This document shows, one piece after another, positions 20,977-33,545 of a DNA stretch of 64,000 nucleotides. Every line of letters starts with the position of its first letter. The stretch's first letter is position 1. This DNA comes from Branchiostoma floridae (Eukaryota; Chordata; Leptocardii; Amphioxiformes; Branchiostomatidae). The position numbers were made by a program, and so were the translations under genes. Below the pieces are notes generated by a model, which had not been told where the DNA came from, did not search any database, and was given only the letters and a program-made list of their open reading frames with translations. Location of the stretch: contig NC_049983.1 in NCBI RefSeq assembly GCF_000003815.2, positions 26,037,003-26,101,002 of the forward strand. Reading direction: 5' to 3'.

Positions 20977-22738
20977 TTGGTGGAATTATGAGAATGTATG
21001 TTAGGTTCAGATCTGAAATTCCTTCACATAAAACTGTTTGCCTCAGCTCTCCCAGGGGACAATTTTGTCACTGGCAGCTGATAGCGGATTCCGTTCATGC
21101 GGCCTGCCACCGAAAGGTCACCCCTTCGTTTCCTGTCAGGGGTTTCCTAAAGGCCAATTATCGGCCTTACCACGTACATGTTATAAAATGTCTATCCGGG
21201 GATTGAAATGCTTTTTTCTCGATACCTGCATAGTGCTAAAATTTGACCTACAAGTTAAAAAATTTTCTCTGCCTATACTGCAACCTTCATAGCTTGATGA
21301 AACTAATACTATACAATACTATATTTAGATTTATATTTAGAAATAGATTTTGAATTATTAATCATTGCAATGTTAACTTGATATTCAAGACATATGATTA
21401 ATTTTCTTCACTGTGAAGCATACATAATTTATACCATTGTTTTGCTTTGTTTGCAATTATTGGTAGCTGCAGAGCTTTTATACTTGCAATAAAATTACTA
21501 TTATTATATTATATTATCAGCAAATATTGTAGTTTGTAACTGGAAACAATCTAACTTTGAGGCTTATGATCAAATTCTTCTAAAAAATCTAGGCTATAGG
21601 CATTGTCTTCAAACTGTGTACTACTTATACGACACCTAATCCAGAATTAATCCAATAGCTAATAATGTTACATAGCTTATCAAATATAAGGACATTATCA
21701 TAAGAATTTTATTTGCAAGTTTGCGCCCAAGGGCTAATTGCAAGTACATGGTATAAACATAGTAGATATACAAGTGACAATGGACAGTTATGATATAATT
21801 ATGATATACTTATAATTCACCATATTGAGCCTGAATTTCTTTTGCAGCCTGCATCATTGCAACTAGCTAAATGTATCACCTGTTATCAATGTTTTTGCAA
21901 GTCGCTGGTTGCAACTGGGTATTTTCAGCCCAGATACCTTGCCAGTAGATTGGCATTTCCAAAGGACAGAGTTGAAGCCTTGATAATCAAGTTTGTGGAG
22001 AAGATGTGAAGATTTGCTGTGGTCTATGGTCAAAAATCTTCTTGAATGAATTGTTATAAGATAAGGTTACGCCAAGGTATAATTAGATCCTGATTCAGTT
22101 GATAGATTAATGCTTGTCTAAAGTTGGAATTCTATCAACATGAATTAAACCCGATACATTTAGTACCCAAATGCAGTTCTAGGGAGTATATATATAGTCT
22201 AATTGATAAAGCTTTGCTCTACTCTTAGCCCTCTGTTTCAATGACACTGTTTAGTTGAAATTTATTAAGAATACCTTAAACCACCCTACCCCAAAATCTG
22301 AGTGGCGCAAAAACCAATTGCAAAGAAATGTTACAGTAGTTTTATTTTGTCAGTACGGGACATTGTTCTGGAAATTGTAATTTGTACTTCCATGGATTCA
22401 AAATTAGCATTGCCCATCTCCTACTGTGGGCATTTTGAAAGATGACCTGCAAAGAATCCCTTATTATAAAGAGGTGACAAATTAAAAGGTTGTGGCCTCT
22501 ATAACGGCCATGGGTCAGATGTATGGTCAACCTATATTCAAACACCAGACTATCACTCACTTGCCATAGGTCAGATGTAATGGCTAGCCAACATTCCAAC
22601 AGGACTGGAGTCAATTAACCTATAGCTATCAACACTTGTCTTGCGCTATGCCTCTTGCATACATGTATACAAGTTCACCCAGTGAGTCTTATCATACTGA
22701 CCTGGAGTGACCTGACTGACTGATGGTGAAATGTACAT
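20977..22738. other. Intronic AT-rich sequence, nothing recognised
   Basis: Low-complexity AT-rich stretches without internal repeats or credible coding exons. Confidence 0.4.
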
Positions 22739-22848
22739 GGGGGTCTGGATGCCTTTTTCGTATACTACGATTATCTTCTGTCCAGGGCTGTCTCCAAGGT
22801 CTGTCCCTGATCACACCTTGTAATTACAGAAAAAGGCTCCAGACCCCC
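22739..22848. mobile_element. Short MITE or hairpin with 20-bp inverted ends
   Basis: GGGGGTCTGGATGCCTTTTTC at the left and GAAAAAGGCTCCAGACCCCC at the right are inverted with one extra base, giving a 110-bp foldback. Confidence 0.7.
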
Positions 22849-23050
22849 TAATTCTAACAGATCTGGATTTAGTTCCGTGTCTAACTTAATAGCCAGACCC
22901 AGTGTGTTAAACAGAGCTGGAATGTTATCAATGTGCAGATATTTACACTATACAGCCACTGGGGGGTGTTTTGTTGGACGTCAGGATTCACACATGGTTT
23001 GTTTTCTGTGGAAATGTTTGGTTCTCTCACCAAGAGGAAACAAACAGCAG

Positions 23051-23391
23051 ACATGTGGCTGTTGAGGTCACATGGTGTAATGGTAACTATACTCTTCTTC
23101 ATCTGACATTTGTCCTTTGCAAAGACACTTTACAGAGCTCTCCTCACTTCGCTCAGGTGAAAATGAGCGGACGTCCCTTGGATAGGACGTTGTATGGTCC
23201 GTGATTAAGAACAGCCACTCCTCGAGCACGTTAAAGAACCCACCACACTTATTGAGGGGCCCTTCCCGGTGTGAGTGGCTCAATCAAATCTGTCTGGATA
23301 TGTACAAACCTCGCCATAGCGTGTTTTGCCATGAGGTAGTTTACTTGGTGTGCAGTACAAACAAACAAGCAAACAAACAAACAAACAAACA
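23051..23391 (+). mobile_element. SINE-like element with (AAAC)n tail
   Basis: Contains a weak tRNA-like head (GGTCACATGGTGTAATGG), then a body typical of deuterostome SINEs (CACTTCGCTCAGGTGAAAATG, CGGACGTCCCTTGGATAGGA, GGTGTGAGTGGCTCAATCA, TCTGTCTGGATATG). It ends near an (AAAC)8-like run at 23358-23391. Family assignment is from memory of such motifs, not a search. Confidence 0.6.
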
Positions 23392-23689
23392 TTTCAAACT
23401 TGAAAAGGTTATAAGTAAGTCATGATGAGAGTAAGTCCTGCTTAATTTTATGGATAATGTGTTAGAGGCTGTATGCATGGTGTATGTCCAACTGTTATAG
23501 TTGACATTCATTGGACAAGAAAAATAAAACAGACCCCCAAATTATGGAGTTTTGCTATCATGATTGTATGCAGTTGTCAGGTATTCAAATTTATTATATG
23601 TGATAATATCCAGAACTCGTTGAAGATTTGAAATTTCTAGTCTGTCTTCCAAAAATTAAGTCTTTCTACTTTGCCTTAGCTTCTTGTCA

Positions 23690-24420
23690 CTGTGATTTTT
23701 TTAAAATGTGGTCCCCTAAGCTTTTGTTGTAATCTTTGTTCTTATACAGTAAAGTGTTTTGTATAGCCTGCATTAAAACAACGAATTGGCTTGGTCTATT
23801 GGCCTATTAGCCTGAGTGGCTTGGAAAAATTTTTGATTTACCTTGGCTGCTTGTCACTTGAGATTTTCTAATGAAATACCTTTTTCTTGTAATCTCTCTT
23901 CCAGGTAATATATTTTTGTACAACCTGTATTAAGGCCACGCCAATTTTATTTGTTAGTTCACGGATTTTCAGAAATAAAAAAAGAATATGCTTACTGGAA
24001 AAACATCATGAAAACAAAGCCCAAGAACCAGATGTATACCTTGGTTAACTCAGGTTAATGGAGTGGACATGGTCACATTCAAGTTTTCCTCCCTGTCCAT
24101 TGCATTCATGATGTTTGCTTGCTAATATCTTTGCTTAAAAATATCTGCAAACCAACAAATCAAACTAGTGAGGCCTAAACCAACAGATTAGTTTTGTCTG
24201 GCCCACGTCTGAGCGTTCCGTGGCCTGGAAAAGATTTTTAGGTTTACCTTAATATAGCTGCTTATCTCTGAGATTTTTTAATGAAATACCTTTTTTTTTG
24301 TAATCTCTCCTCCCAGTAGTATATTTTTGTCCAGCTTGCATTAAACCAACAAATCAGTTTTGTCTGGCCCACGCCTGAGTGTTCTGTGGCCTGGAAAAGA
24401 TTTTGGGGTGCTCTGCTCAT
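23690..24420 (+). repeat. Three diverged copies of a ~200-400-bp unit
   Basis: GATTTT..TAATGAAATACCTTTTT..TTGTAATCTCTC.TCC followed by GTATATTTTTGT.CA.C.TG.ATTAA occurs at 23863 and 24270, with a more diverged copy at about 23692. The flanking GTCTGGCCCACG.CTGAG and GGCCTGGAAAAGATTTT are also repeated (24198, 24360). Confidence 0.6.
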
Positions 24421-25999
24421 CCTCCGTGACAGATGGACGCACTAGAAACACTAACAGGAAAGTAACGGGTACTTAATTTGGTAATCAGATTACTGACGAT
24501 GGTCTTATAATTACTGTCTTCAAGAAAGTCCAGAAGCTTGGCAGCACACTTATGAAAGCTCACAATAGGAAATCTTTACACTGTAGAAATGATTAGTTGT
24601 GCATGATCTTTTGATGATCAGTAAGGTCAATATCACCTTAAACTTCTTGAAAGTGAATTTGCTGCTTTTTTTTTACTTTGAATTGTTGAAAATAAAGATA
24701 AACATATATTTTGCATATTCATACATCATATATTTGGATATGAATTGATTCCAAAATTCTCTTATTTTATAACTAATACATGTAACCTTAAGTCTCACTT
24801 TTGTACTATGGTGCATTACAGTCTCTAGTGGCCAAATGTAGCAAAAGTCATCCAAATTTTCAGCAGTTGTTTGAAACCCTGACTTTCTACTGTGGCCTTT
24901 GCATGAACTGATGAAGTATTTATTTATATTCCTCTGTTTTGTGTTACACATGTCCTGGTGTGTGTGAGGTCATGCTTTGTTGTTAGTTCTTTGTGCAATA
25001 ATGTAAATAAGCTTCCAAACATTTGCTCAGATGTGTATCCTGAATTTTTGTGGTACCATAACATCAAGGGGCCTTTGTGGAGTCTATTCATACTGATGTG
25101 CTGAACTTTAAATACTACTCAAAACATGGATAAAGGTCAAAGCATTTCTTTGGGATTTTAACCCCAAATATCTTGTTTAAAGGGCTGAGCAAAAATGAAT
25201 TGAATCTGTGGGTAGAATGATTGAAATTTGTTTGTCTCGGCAAGTAATATAGGCATGAGTATCGTAGGAGGGTCTTTGATAATTCCATGGTGCAGAGTTT
25301 TACAGAAATTTAAGTTAAAATGGTACAATCAAAGGTATTCTGAGGGGCAAAGGACTCTGACCACAAGTGACCTTGTGGCATCCCTGGTCAATCAGAATTT
25401 CATGCTTGTCAGATAATCTGCTCCCCAGTGTAAGGGCATCTAGTGTGTTCAATTTTTTTTTTTTTTAGAACAGCATGTCCAAAAGACGTCTGGACACATG
25501 CCTGGGTAAAAGACAGTGCTTAATCTTTTGTTTTTATGGTGATCTAATTTCTTATAGTGCAGTTATTCATTTGTTTAGTCGAAGAATGACGAACAAAAAA
25601 ATCTAATTGGTGCAGCCAAATTGGTGACCAGTGCTGAAGGCACAAAGAGAACATTCAGGTTTTCCCATTTCTTCCTCAATTATCATTCCACAAAATGTCG
25701 ATAAAGGGACCAACGGCTGACCATTCTGTATTGTTGCCCTCCTGAAGCTTGCCTATTGTGCTGCTAGCTTAAGTGCCCTCCTGGTAGGCAATCGTTATGG
25801 CAGACTATTAAAGCTTAGGCCACACTAAGTTCGTGTGTTGCTTTTGGGATTTGTAAATTAAAAAAAAAAAAAATCTTAAGAACAGGGCTAGAGTGGAAAG
25901 TCCTGACCTAATACATGGTCCTTGGTATGCCAAGTTTCAGGGGGAGAATGTTGTCAGATTCAAGAGTGTTTCTCAAAGCCTTGTGTTTTCATGATTCCG
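24421..25999. other. Intronic sequence with half of a dispersed repeat pair
   Basis: The segment 25342-25450 (GGCAAAGG.CTCTGACC, CATCCCTGGTCAATCAGAAT, TTCATGCTTGTCAGA) recurs at 28789-28903. Poly-T and poly-A runs lie at 25450 and 25860. No gene was recognised. Confidence 0.5.
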
Positions 26000-26290
26000 C
26001 CAATCAATCAATCAACCAGTCAATTGATCAATCAATCAATCAATCACGTTGTTAAAGATTAGCATCCAGGTAATAAGATACGCCAAATTGCAATTACTCA
26101 AGCAACTGGATACGATTTTGGAAATGGTCAGACATTTCAGATAACGCTTCGCTATCTTTCGTCAGTGTCATTAAAACAATCAATCCTTCAATCAATCAAT
26201 GAAAGAATCAATCAATTGAACAATCAACTGATCAGTCAATTGATTGACTAATTGATAGATGAATCAGTAGCTAATCAATCATCCATGGGC
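26000..26290. repeat. (CAAT)n microsatellite patches with a conserved intervening segment
   Basis: CAATCAATCAAT runs at 26001-26046 and 26177-26285 flank TTACTCAAGCAACTGGATAC and GATTTTGGAAATGGTCAGAC, a motif also found in both arms of the element at 50348-50508. Confidence 0.7.
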
Positions 26291-26305
26291 AACAAGAGCT
26301 GATGT

Positions 26306-26790
26306 ATATCTACAATAATGTCCAGGATACTCCAGGTCTCTTGCTAAAGTTTATTTAAGTTCATTTTCTAAAGATGAAATCAAAGTTTATTGCAAATTCT
26401 TACCCATGGGCTAATTGCAGGTAACATGAGAGATTCAAACAGTGTTGAATCTGGAAGAACAAGCTCTTCAAGTTCACCTTTATTGAACTTGAAGAACATC
26501 CCACAACCAAGTAAATACATAAGTGTGGCCCAGGCCGTTACAGTCAAAGCCATTGCTGGGAGACTGACTGATACACTGATTGATAGATGAATAAACAACA
26601 AATTTATCATCTGTGGTCACCTGACACATAGAGGCTTTAGTCTTAGATATCCACAAGTATGTCCAGGATACTCCCGGTCCCAATTTTTATTGAAGAGTAT
26701 CCCATAACCAAGGAAATACATAAGTGTGGCCCAGGCCGTAACAGTCAAAGCCATTGCTGCAGACTGACAGATGACAGGCTACCCGACCAC
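26306..26790 (+). repeat. Imperfect tandem duplication (period about 200-340 bp)
   Basis: ATGTCCAGGATACTCC is at 26320 and 26658, and AAATACATAAGTGTGGCCCA through CAGTCAAAGCCATTGCTG is at 26512 and 26714. The copies differ by indels. Confidence 0.7.
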
Positions 26791-27539
26791 CTCTGTTCAC
26801 AGCAAATTGATTATTGATTTTGGTTTGTGGGTCTCCGAGGGTTGCGATCGGTTTCGTTTTGAGTGTCCCGAGGATCGAGATAGGATCGGAGAACGCGGGA
26901 GGGACGTGCTTTGTGTCAAGGGTTCTCCAGATGTTTCTGTAAGATTCGATTGTGGCCTTGGAGCTTATCTTTTCCTTCTGAGATGTAATCATCTTTAGTT
27001 ACCGACTGTGTGCCATTGGAAGATCAATGTTGCATAGAAAAGCAAACAACTGCCCCAAAACTTTGCATGGACAATAGGACTTTATTGTCTGACCTTATTT
27101 TAACCACTGTGACAGCTACTGACAAAGTGGTTTAGCAGATTACTAAGTACATCAGAAGAAAAAAGACATTGAAAGAAATATTTACTAGCTTTTAGCAAAG
27201 TAAGCATAAAGGCCGTAAGTGTATGCAGGATTTTTATGATCACAGTAACCATTTTTCTGACAGATTTTGCTTGACAGTCATCATCATTACATGTATCTGT
27301 GAGTAAAAAGTGGTTTGAATTTTCAATCTTTTATTGTACAGCACCAAATAAGAGTCAGAGTTCTTCCACTTCCCAGAAAGTGATATCTCCTGTCCCATTC
27401 ATCAGTGGTCAGCATTGGGCGTAGGGTCTCCTGAAGGGGTCACAGTCACCTGGGCGTTTCCACAAAAGTATGGTTCATCAGTCAGTAACATGTAGGATGC
27501 ATCCTGGATTTCCCCCTCCCCAAATTAAAGAACTGGAGA

Positions 27540-28060
27540 AGAAACCCTTCAGAGTTTCGCAGTGAACCACAATTATCTTATCATCCAATAGACTCCCAGA
27601 CACTGTCTGCTAATTTTGCAAATAAATTAGATACAGTGTTTAGCAATCATGTTTTCCACTCAAGTGTCCTCAAAGTTTTCCGTTTTGCTTTACTTTAAAC
27701 TTCAAGTTGGTTGAACTAGAAGTAGAACTAGAGAAGAAACAATATGTTCCCCTTCAGATTTAAATGCAATTATCTTATCAAATAACAGACACCCAGACAC
27801 CGTCTGCTAATAGTTTTGCAAAGAAATTAGATACGATGTTTAGCAAGGAAATGTCCCAATCAATTTTCCTCAAATTTTTCAGTTTTACTCTACTTTGAAA
27901 GGTGGTTGTTCAGAAGAAAAGAAACATGTTTGAGTGAGATCCAATTATCCTATCAAATGACTTTAAGATGCTTTCTTCTAATGGTTTTGCAAAGAAATTA
28001 GATACGGTGTTCAGCAATCATGTTTCCCACTCAAGTTTCCTAAAAGTGATCATCACCAGA
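27540..28060 (+). repeat. Three tandem copies of a ~190-bp unit
   Basis: CAATTATC.TATCAAAT....CTGCTAATAGTTTTGCAAAG followed by AAATTAGATAC..TGTTTAGCAA occurs near 27570, 27765 and 27945, with TCA.GTTTCCTCAAA after each. Confidence 0.75.
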
Positions 28061-29130
28061 ATATCGATAAACCTCTTAGTTAAGACCAGAGGATCTCCAT
28101 GCTGTAATTGTGTCTGTAATGAATGTTTTCTCCTCTCCGTTCATCCTTTAATTGTTTCTCCTCGATGTTTCGGGGATTAAAGGATTAATTTTCCCAGAGC
28201 TGTGAGTGAACGTTCCCGTCTGGCGATCTACAAACGGCCAACTGCAGTCTGATTAAGTCTTTGTTTTATCGTTAATCTATAGCAATTGGAGGCTGTACAC
28301 CAGCAATCAGAACTTCCTAACAACACGGCGCTGTGAAAGGCAGATATGGCAGGGGAAAATTAATGCTGGGTTTCTTATTTTGGTCCTTGAGAAATGCATA
28401 GTGTCAATGGATTCTTTTGTCTCTTTTTTGACCCAAGAATTTTCTGAATAAAGCCTCAAAGTCTCATAGGATTAGTGATCCAAGAAATGCAATGTAACAA
28501 AGAAAGCCGAGTTACAGTAGGACATTCACTTTGGCTTCTGAACAAAGCTTGGAGTGAACTACAATATGACGCTGTAGAATGCTGTCACTTTAAATATGCC
28601 TGCACTGTACTACACCAACACCTAAGGGCTGCCTTACACTAGCCAGGCTTTAACTGGCATGACGTCTGGTATTTTCAACATCATTGTTTGTTACGCAGAT
28701 AGGTATTTTTCATTACAACAAAAATGAGGACAATATTTTTTAAACAAGCCTTCAAAGTTTTTAATACTCATTGATATCAGTATCCTGAGGGGCAAAATTA
28801 CTGTTAGAGAGGTCACAGACCTAGTGGCATCCCTGGTCAATCAGAATTTCATGCTTGTCAGAGAATCTGCTCCCCAGTGTAAGGGCGTCTAGTGCGTCCA
28901 ATTTCTTTTTATTTCAAGAAAAGTATGTCCAAATGATGCCATGATGCATGCCTGCATGGTTAAAAGCTTGGGTAACCCAAAACACAACATTTTTCCTTTG
29001 CCTAACAACTGGGCAGAGTGAAAGGGAGATAAGAGTGGTGCAGGGGAATACAAACCAGGCTGTTGGGAGGAGATAATTCCACTGTGTGGAGGGAATAGGA
29101 AATGAGGATTGTAGGTCTGGCCCAGGGCAG
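28061..29130. other. Intronic sequence, second copy of a dispersed repeat
   Basis: 28789-28903 matches 25342-25450 (GTGGCATCCCTGGTCAATCA). No other structure was recognised. Confidence 0.45.
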
Positions 29131-29530
29131 GAAATATATGTAGGTTACAATGCATCAAGATACAAATGGACTTCTTTAGTTCTCAAGATTAGATAGATAC
29201 AGATTTTTGAAATTGGGCTGTTTTGATTATTTTGGTATTTGAAATTGATTTAGGAATGCAGCAGATAAATATAATTGTATGATTTGTTGTATCAATGGTT
29301 TCATCTTCATCATCATCTAGTTGATGTTGTGTCCCTGATGTCCACAATATTTCCCTCTCTGCCTGGGCATAAAATAAATGTAGGTTACAATGCATCAAGA
29401 TACAAACTGACTTCTTTAGTTCTTAAGATTAGGTTACGAGAGACAGATTTTAGAAATTGGGCTGTCTGGATTATTTTGTTTAAAAAATTAGGAAATGGCA
29501 TATTTTCAAATTTAGGAACGAATCAGATAC
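29131..29530 (+). repeat. Tandem duplication, period ~238 bp
   Basis: ATGTAGGTTACAATGCATCA through AGATTTT.GAAATTGGGCTGT is present at 29140-29225 and 29378-29465. Confidence 0.8.
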
Positions 29531-29599
29531 AAAATGTAACTCATGTAGGTTTTTGTCAGTGCACTACTGTTGTATCAAAGCCTGCCTGAAAGGCTTGAA

Positions 29600-32500
29600 C
29601 ATTACTTACAAATTCCCTGTCTCAAAGAAAGAAGACATATAAGATGATGATGGATACATGTACTTGCAGGGTAACAGAGCCCACTCAGGCAAAATTGGGT
29701 CTGGTTTAGCTTGGAGTAAGGTAAAAGATGGGAGAGGCTGAAAGGATTTTCTCTGTTTCTGTGGGGTGATACGTGTTATGTGAAAGGTTGGGATATTACA
29801 AATGTCCTGTCTCACAGACAATAATACAACTAAAGAAGATGGATTGTAATACTCTGTACATGTACGTGCAGACAAAGAGGGTTCTAGTACAGGTAATAGA
29901 CTTGCCTGGACAGAATTGGTTGTGATATGTAGCACACAGTATGCAGTCTGACTGATAGTTGGGAGAGGTTGAAGCATTTTGTGTGAGGGTACATGAATTG
30001 TAATCTTTATTCAGACAAAGGGTCTTGGCAATGTACTAGACTTGCTTATTAGGCCATGTTGATTTGATTATATGGATCACATCCGTGCACGCATTTATTT
30101 TCAGTTGTTGCCAGCCACCCCCCCCCCCCCAAAGTCTTGAGCCATAGTGTAAATTGTACGAAGCAACTGTCAAATGAGCATATATGAGTAGATTTAAATT
30201 GGCAAAATGGATACTAATGGCATAGAATACCAAAGTAGATTCTAACATCAAAGAAGATGTAAAAGAACAAAAATGAAAACCTAGTGTTTGGTATACCTCA
30301 CTCAGTGCGTTAACTCATTTGTTCAACCTTTCTGACTACTTAGATTTCATAGTCATACTGAAGATAAGTCTTCTTTTGGGAATTTTTTATTTATTTGCAT
30401 GCTTCCATCAGTATTAGGGTTCCCATGCAGAGGATGCCATCCAAATAATCAAAGCAACATAGACAAAATTAGGTCTTATCCATGCAGAAGGACACATAAA
30501 GGCTGATGGATATTCGGGAGTGGTTGGAGGGTTTTGTGTGACGGGTATATGATCATGAATTTGTTCTTTCAGACAAAGGGGTTTGGCAGTATACTAGACT
30601 TGCCTATTAAAAACAAAATTGGTTCTTGTCCAGAAGGATAGATACAGTCTGACTGATGGGAGTGGTTTGGGGGTTTCGTGTTGGTGTGGTGTGTTCAGTG
30701 CAGGAATATTGGTAGAAGGTTTTGTGTGAGGGTATATGATCATGAATTGTAATGTTTATTTTCAGACAAAGGGGTTTGGCAGTCTGCTAGACTCACTTAT
30801 TCAAGACAAAATTGCTTCTTTATCCAGAAGGATGGATACAGGTTGATGGATAGTGGAGAGTGGTTGGAGGGTTTTGTGTGAGCGTGTATGATTATTCAGA
30901 CAAGGGGGTCTTGCAGTGTAATAGACTTGCTTAGGCGGTACCAATTTAATTTGTTGGTTCTCAGAATTTTGAAAATTAAAAGAAATATACTCAACTGGAA
31001 AAGCATTATAAAAACAGTACCAGAGACCCAGGATTATGCCTTCATTTGATGCACTTAAATTTATGATCCAGGAGTGAATACCTGTCACATTCAAGTTTTC
31101 GTCCCTGCCCCATAGCTACATGCTTTTATTATATCTGCTTACTACATTTTTTTAAAAATCCGAGAACCAAAGAAACCCATAAAGTTTGGCCTTATAAAAA
31201 GACAAAATTGCAGCAAGATAGATACAGGCTGATGAATAGTTGGGAGATGTGTGTGTGTGTGTGGGGGGGGGGGGTTCGCTCAGTGCAGGAATAATATGTG
31301 GTACGCTTACAAATGTAATACAGTCTGACCAAGGAGGTTGGTCTCAGTAACAGTGGTTGAAATATTTTGTGTGCGGACATGAATTGTAATATTCATTCAG
31401 GCAAAGGGGATTGGCAGTGTGCTGAACTTACTTGTTAAAGACAAAATTGCTTTTTCATCCAGAAGGATGAAAAACGCTGAATGATGATTGGGAGTGGTCA
31501 GGGGGTTTTATGTGTGTGTGTTGTGTGCAGGAATATTGGTAGAAGGTTTTGTGTGATGGTATATGATCATGAATTGTAATGTTTATTTTCAGACAAAGGG
31601 GTTTGGCAGTCTGCTAGACTCACTTATTAAAGACAAAATTGCTTCTTTATCCAGAAGAATGGATACAGGTTGATGAATAGTGGGGAGTGGTTGGGGGGTT
31701 TCGTGAGAGGGTACATGAATTGCAATGTTCATTCAGATAGAGGGGTTGGCAGTGTACTATACTTGTTTCTTAGAGACAAAATTGCTTTTTTATCCAGAAG
31801 GATGGATACAGGTTGACTCATAATTGGGAGTGGTTGTGAGGGGGTGGGGGGGTTCGTATGGGTGTGTTGTGTTCAGTGCAGGAATATTGGCTGAGGGTTT
31901 TGTGTTGTGTGAGGGTATCTGAATTGTAATGTTAATTCAGACAAAGGGGTCTTGCAATGTAATAGACTTGCTTATAAAAAGATAAAATTGCAGCAAGATG
32001 GATACAAGCTGAAGGATGATTGGGAGTGGTTGGGGGTTTCGTGTGGGTGGGTGTTATGTTCAGTGCAGGAAGAATGTGGTACGCTTTATACAGTCTGACC
32101 AAGGAGGTTGGTCTCACTAATAGTTGGGAGTCGTTGAAATATTTTGTGTGTGGGGACATGAATTGTAATACTGTAAATGCATTTAAGTTTGCGGGATTTA
32201 ATTTCGCGGTAGCGGGTAAAAGGACTTTTCGCGGTGGATTAAAGTTCCCGGTAACACCACAGACTGCAGTCTAATACCATAATAGAAAAATGTTCGCGGT
32301 GGTTTTAAGTTCGCGGTGAAGTGGTGAACATTAATCCACCGCGAACATTTCTGCATTTACAGTAGTCATTCAGGCAAAGGGGTTTGGCAGTGTGCTGAAC
32401 TTACTTGTTGAAGACAAAATTGTTTCTTATCCAGCAGGATGAAAAAATGCTGAACGATGATTGGGAGTGGTTGGGGGGTTTCGTGTGGGTGATTGTTGTT

Positions 32501-32700
32501 CAGTGCAGGGATATTGGCAGAGGGTTTGGTTTTGTGTGAGGGTATATGGATTGTAATGTTCATTACAATGTAATAGACTTGCTTATAAAAAGATAAAATT
32601 GCAGTAAGATGGATACAAGCTGAAGGATATTTGGGAGTGGTTGGGGGGTTTCGTGTGTGTGTGTGTTGTTCAGTGCAGGGATATTGGCTGGGGAGTGATG
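29600..32700 (+). repeat. Large degenerate tandem array, unit ~150-190 bp
   Basis: At least a dozen units share GGATGGATACAGGTTGATG, GGGAGTGGTTGGGGGGTTTC, GTGTGAGGGTATATGATCAT, GAATTGTAATGTTCATTCAG and ACAAAGGGGTTTGGCAGTGT. Units are unequal because segments were lost or expanded. A MITE (32169-32364) has inserted into one unit. The GT-rich and C-run (30118-30130) parts explain several short ORFs. Confidence 0.85.
32169..32364 (+). mobile_element. TA-flanked MITE (CTGTAAATGC ends), copy 1
   Basis: Ends CTGTAAATGCA...TGCATTTACAG flanked by TA. The interior alternates CGCGGT and TTTAAGTTCGCGG in both orientations. The neighbouring array unit at 31381 provides an empty site (GAATTGTAATATTCATTC), showing that TA was duplicated. 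TA target duplication suggests a Tc1/mariner-type mobilising enzyme. Confidence 0.85.
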
Positions 32701-33398
32701 CTGACCAGTAGCTATATGGGTGTGAAGTGAAGTGGAACACATTTCAGCACAGGATCGTACATCCTGGCTGTGCAGGGGATGTATATATACATGTATGGCC
32801 CCCTTTGGTCAGATGATGAGGCCTCAGCAAAAGGGAGAAAATATCCTGCGGTAGAATTGAGTTTGGTTAATGGTTTTGAAAAGTTATCATGTGCAAGACT
32901 TTTCATTCACACCATAAGTGCAGACTTGGTTTGGTTTGTGCAGGGCTGACTCCAGCTTGGAATTTTTTTGTCCCACTCATTGTTTGGGAGCTGGTGCAAG
33001 TGTTGATTTTCCTTGTTAGATAGTTGTTCTGTTGTCATCGTAAGTGGATTTGATATATTTTTTTCTGAATCAACAAGCAACTTTCCATCCCGGTACAGAG
33101 AGAAAGGTCCTGGGTTTGTTTTAATAAATATGTGATGACAAATTTCTTGATATGATGATCCATGAAAAATTGTGAACTTTGACTTGCAATGACCTTTGAC
33201 CAACCAAATTGGATATCCCAATAGAATCTTAAGTCAGATGGTTGCAAGCATTCAATCCCCCAAAGATCAGGAAAGAAATCTTACAGCCTGCAATGTTTTA
33301 AAATCTGTAGAATGAAAAGAAGTTTAATTATGATTTTCAAATCTTAGGGTATAAACTTGCTATGATGGCTTTGGCAGGAAATAGATTTAAGCTTTAGA
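32701..33398. other. Intronic sequence, nothing recognised
   Basis: A 104-codon minus-strand frame at 32907-33221 has no recognisable similarity and is probably chance. Confidence 0.4.
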
Positions 33399-33545
33399 TA
33401 CTGTAAATGCACAAATGTTCTCAGTGGATTAATGTTCGCGGTTTTCGCGTTGGCCATTTCACCGCGAATTTAAAACCACTGCGAAAAGTCCTTTTTCCCA
33501 CTACTGCGAAATTAAATCCCTGCGAACTTAAATGCATTTACAGTA
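33399..33545 (-). mobile_element. CTGTAAATGC MITE, copy 2 (internally shortened)
   Basis: Opposite orientation to copy 1. TACTGTAAATGC and GCATTTACAGTA ends are intact, but about 50 bp are missing from the centre (147 bp in all). Confidence 0.85.
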
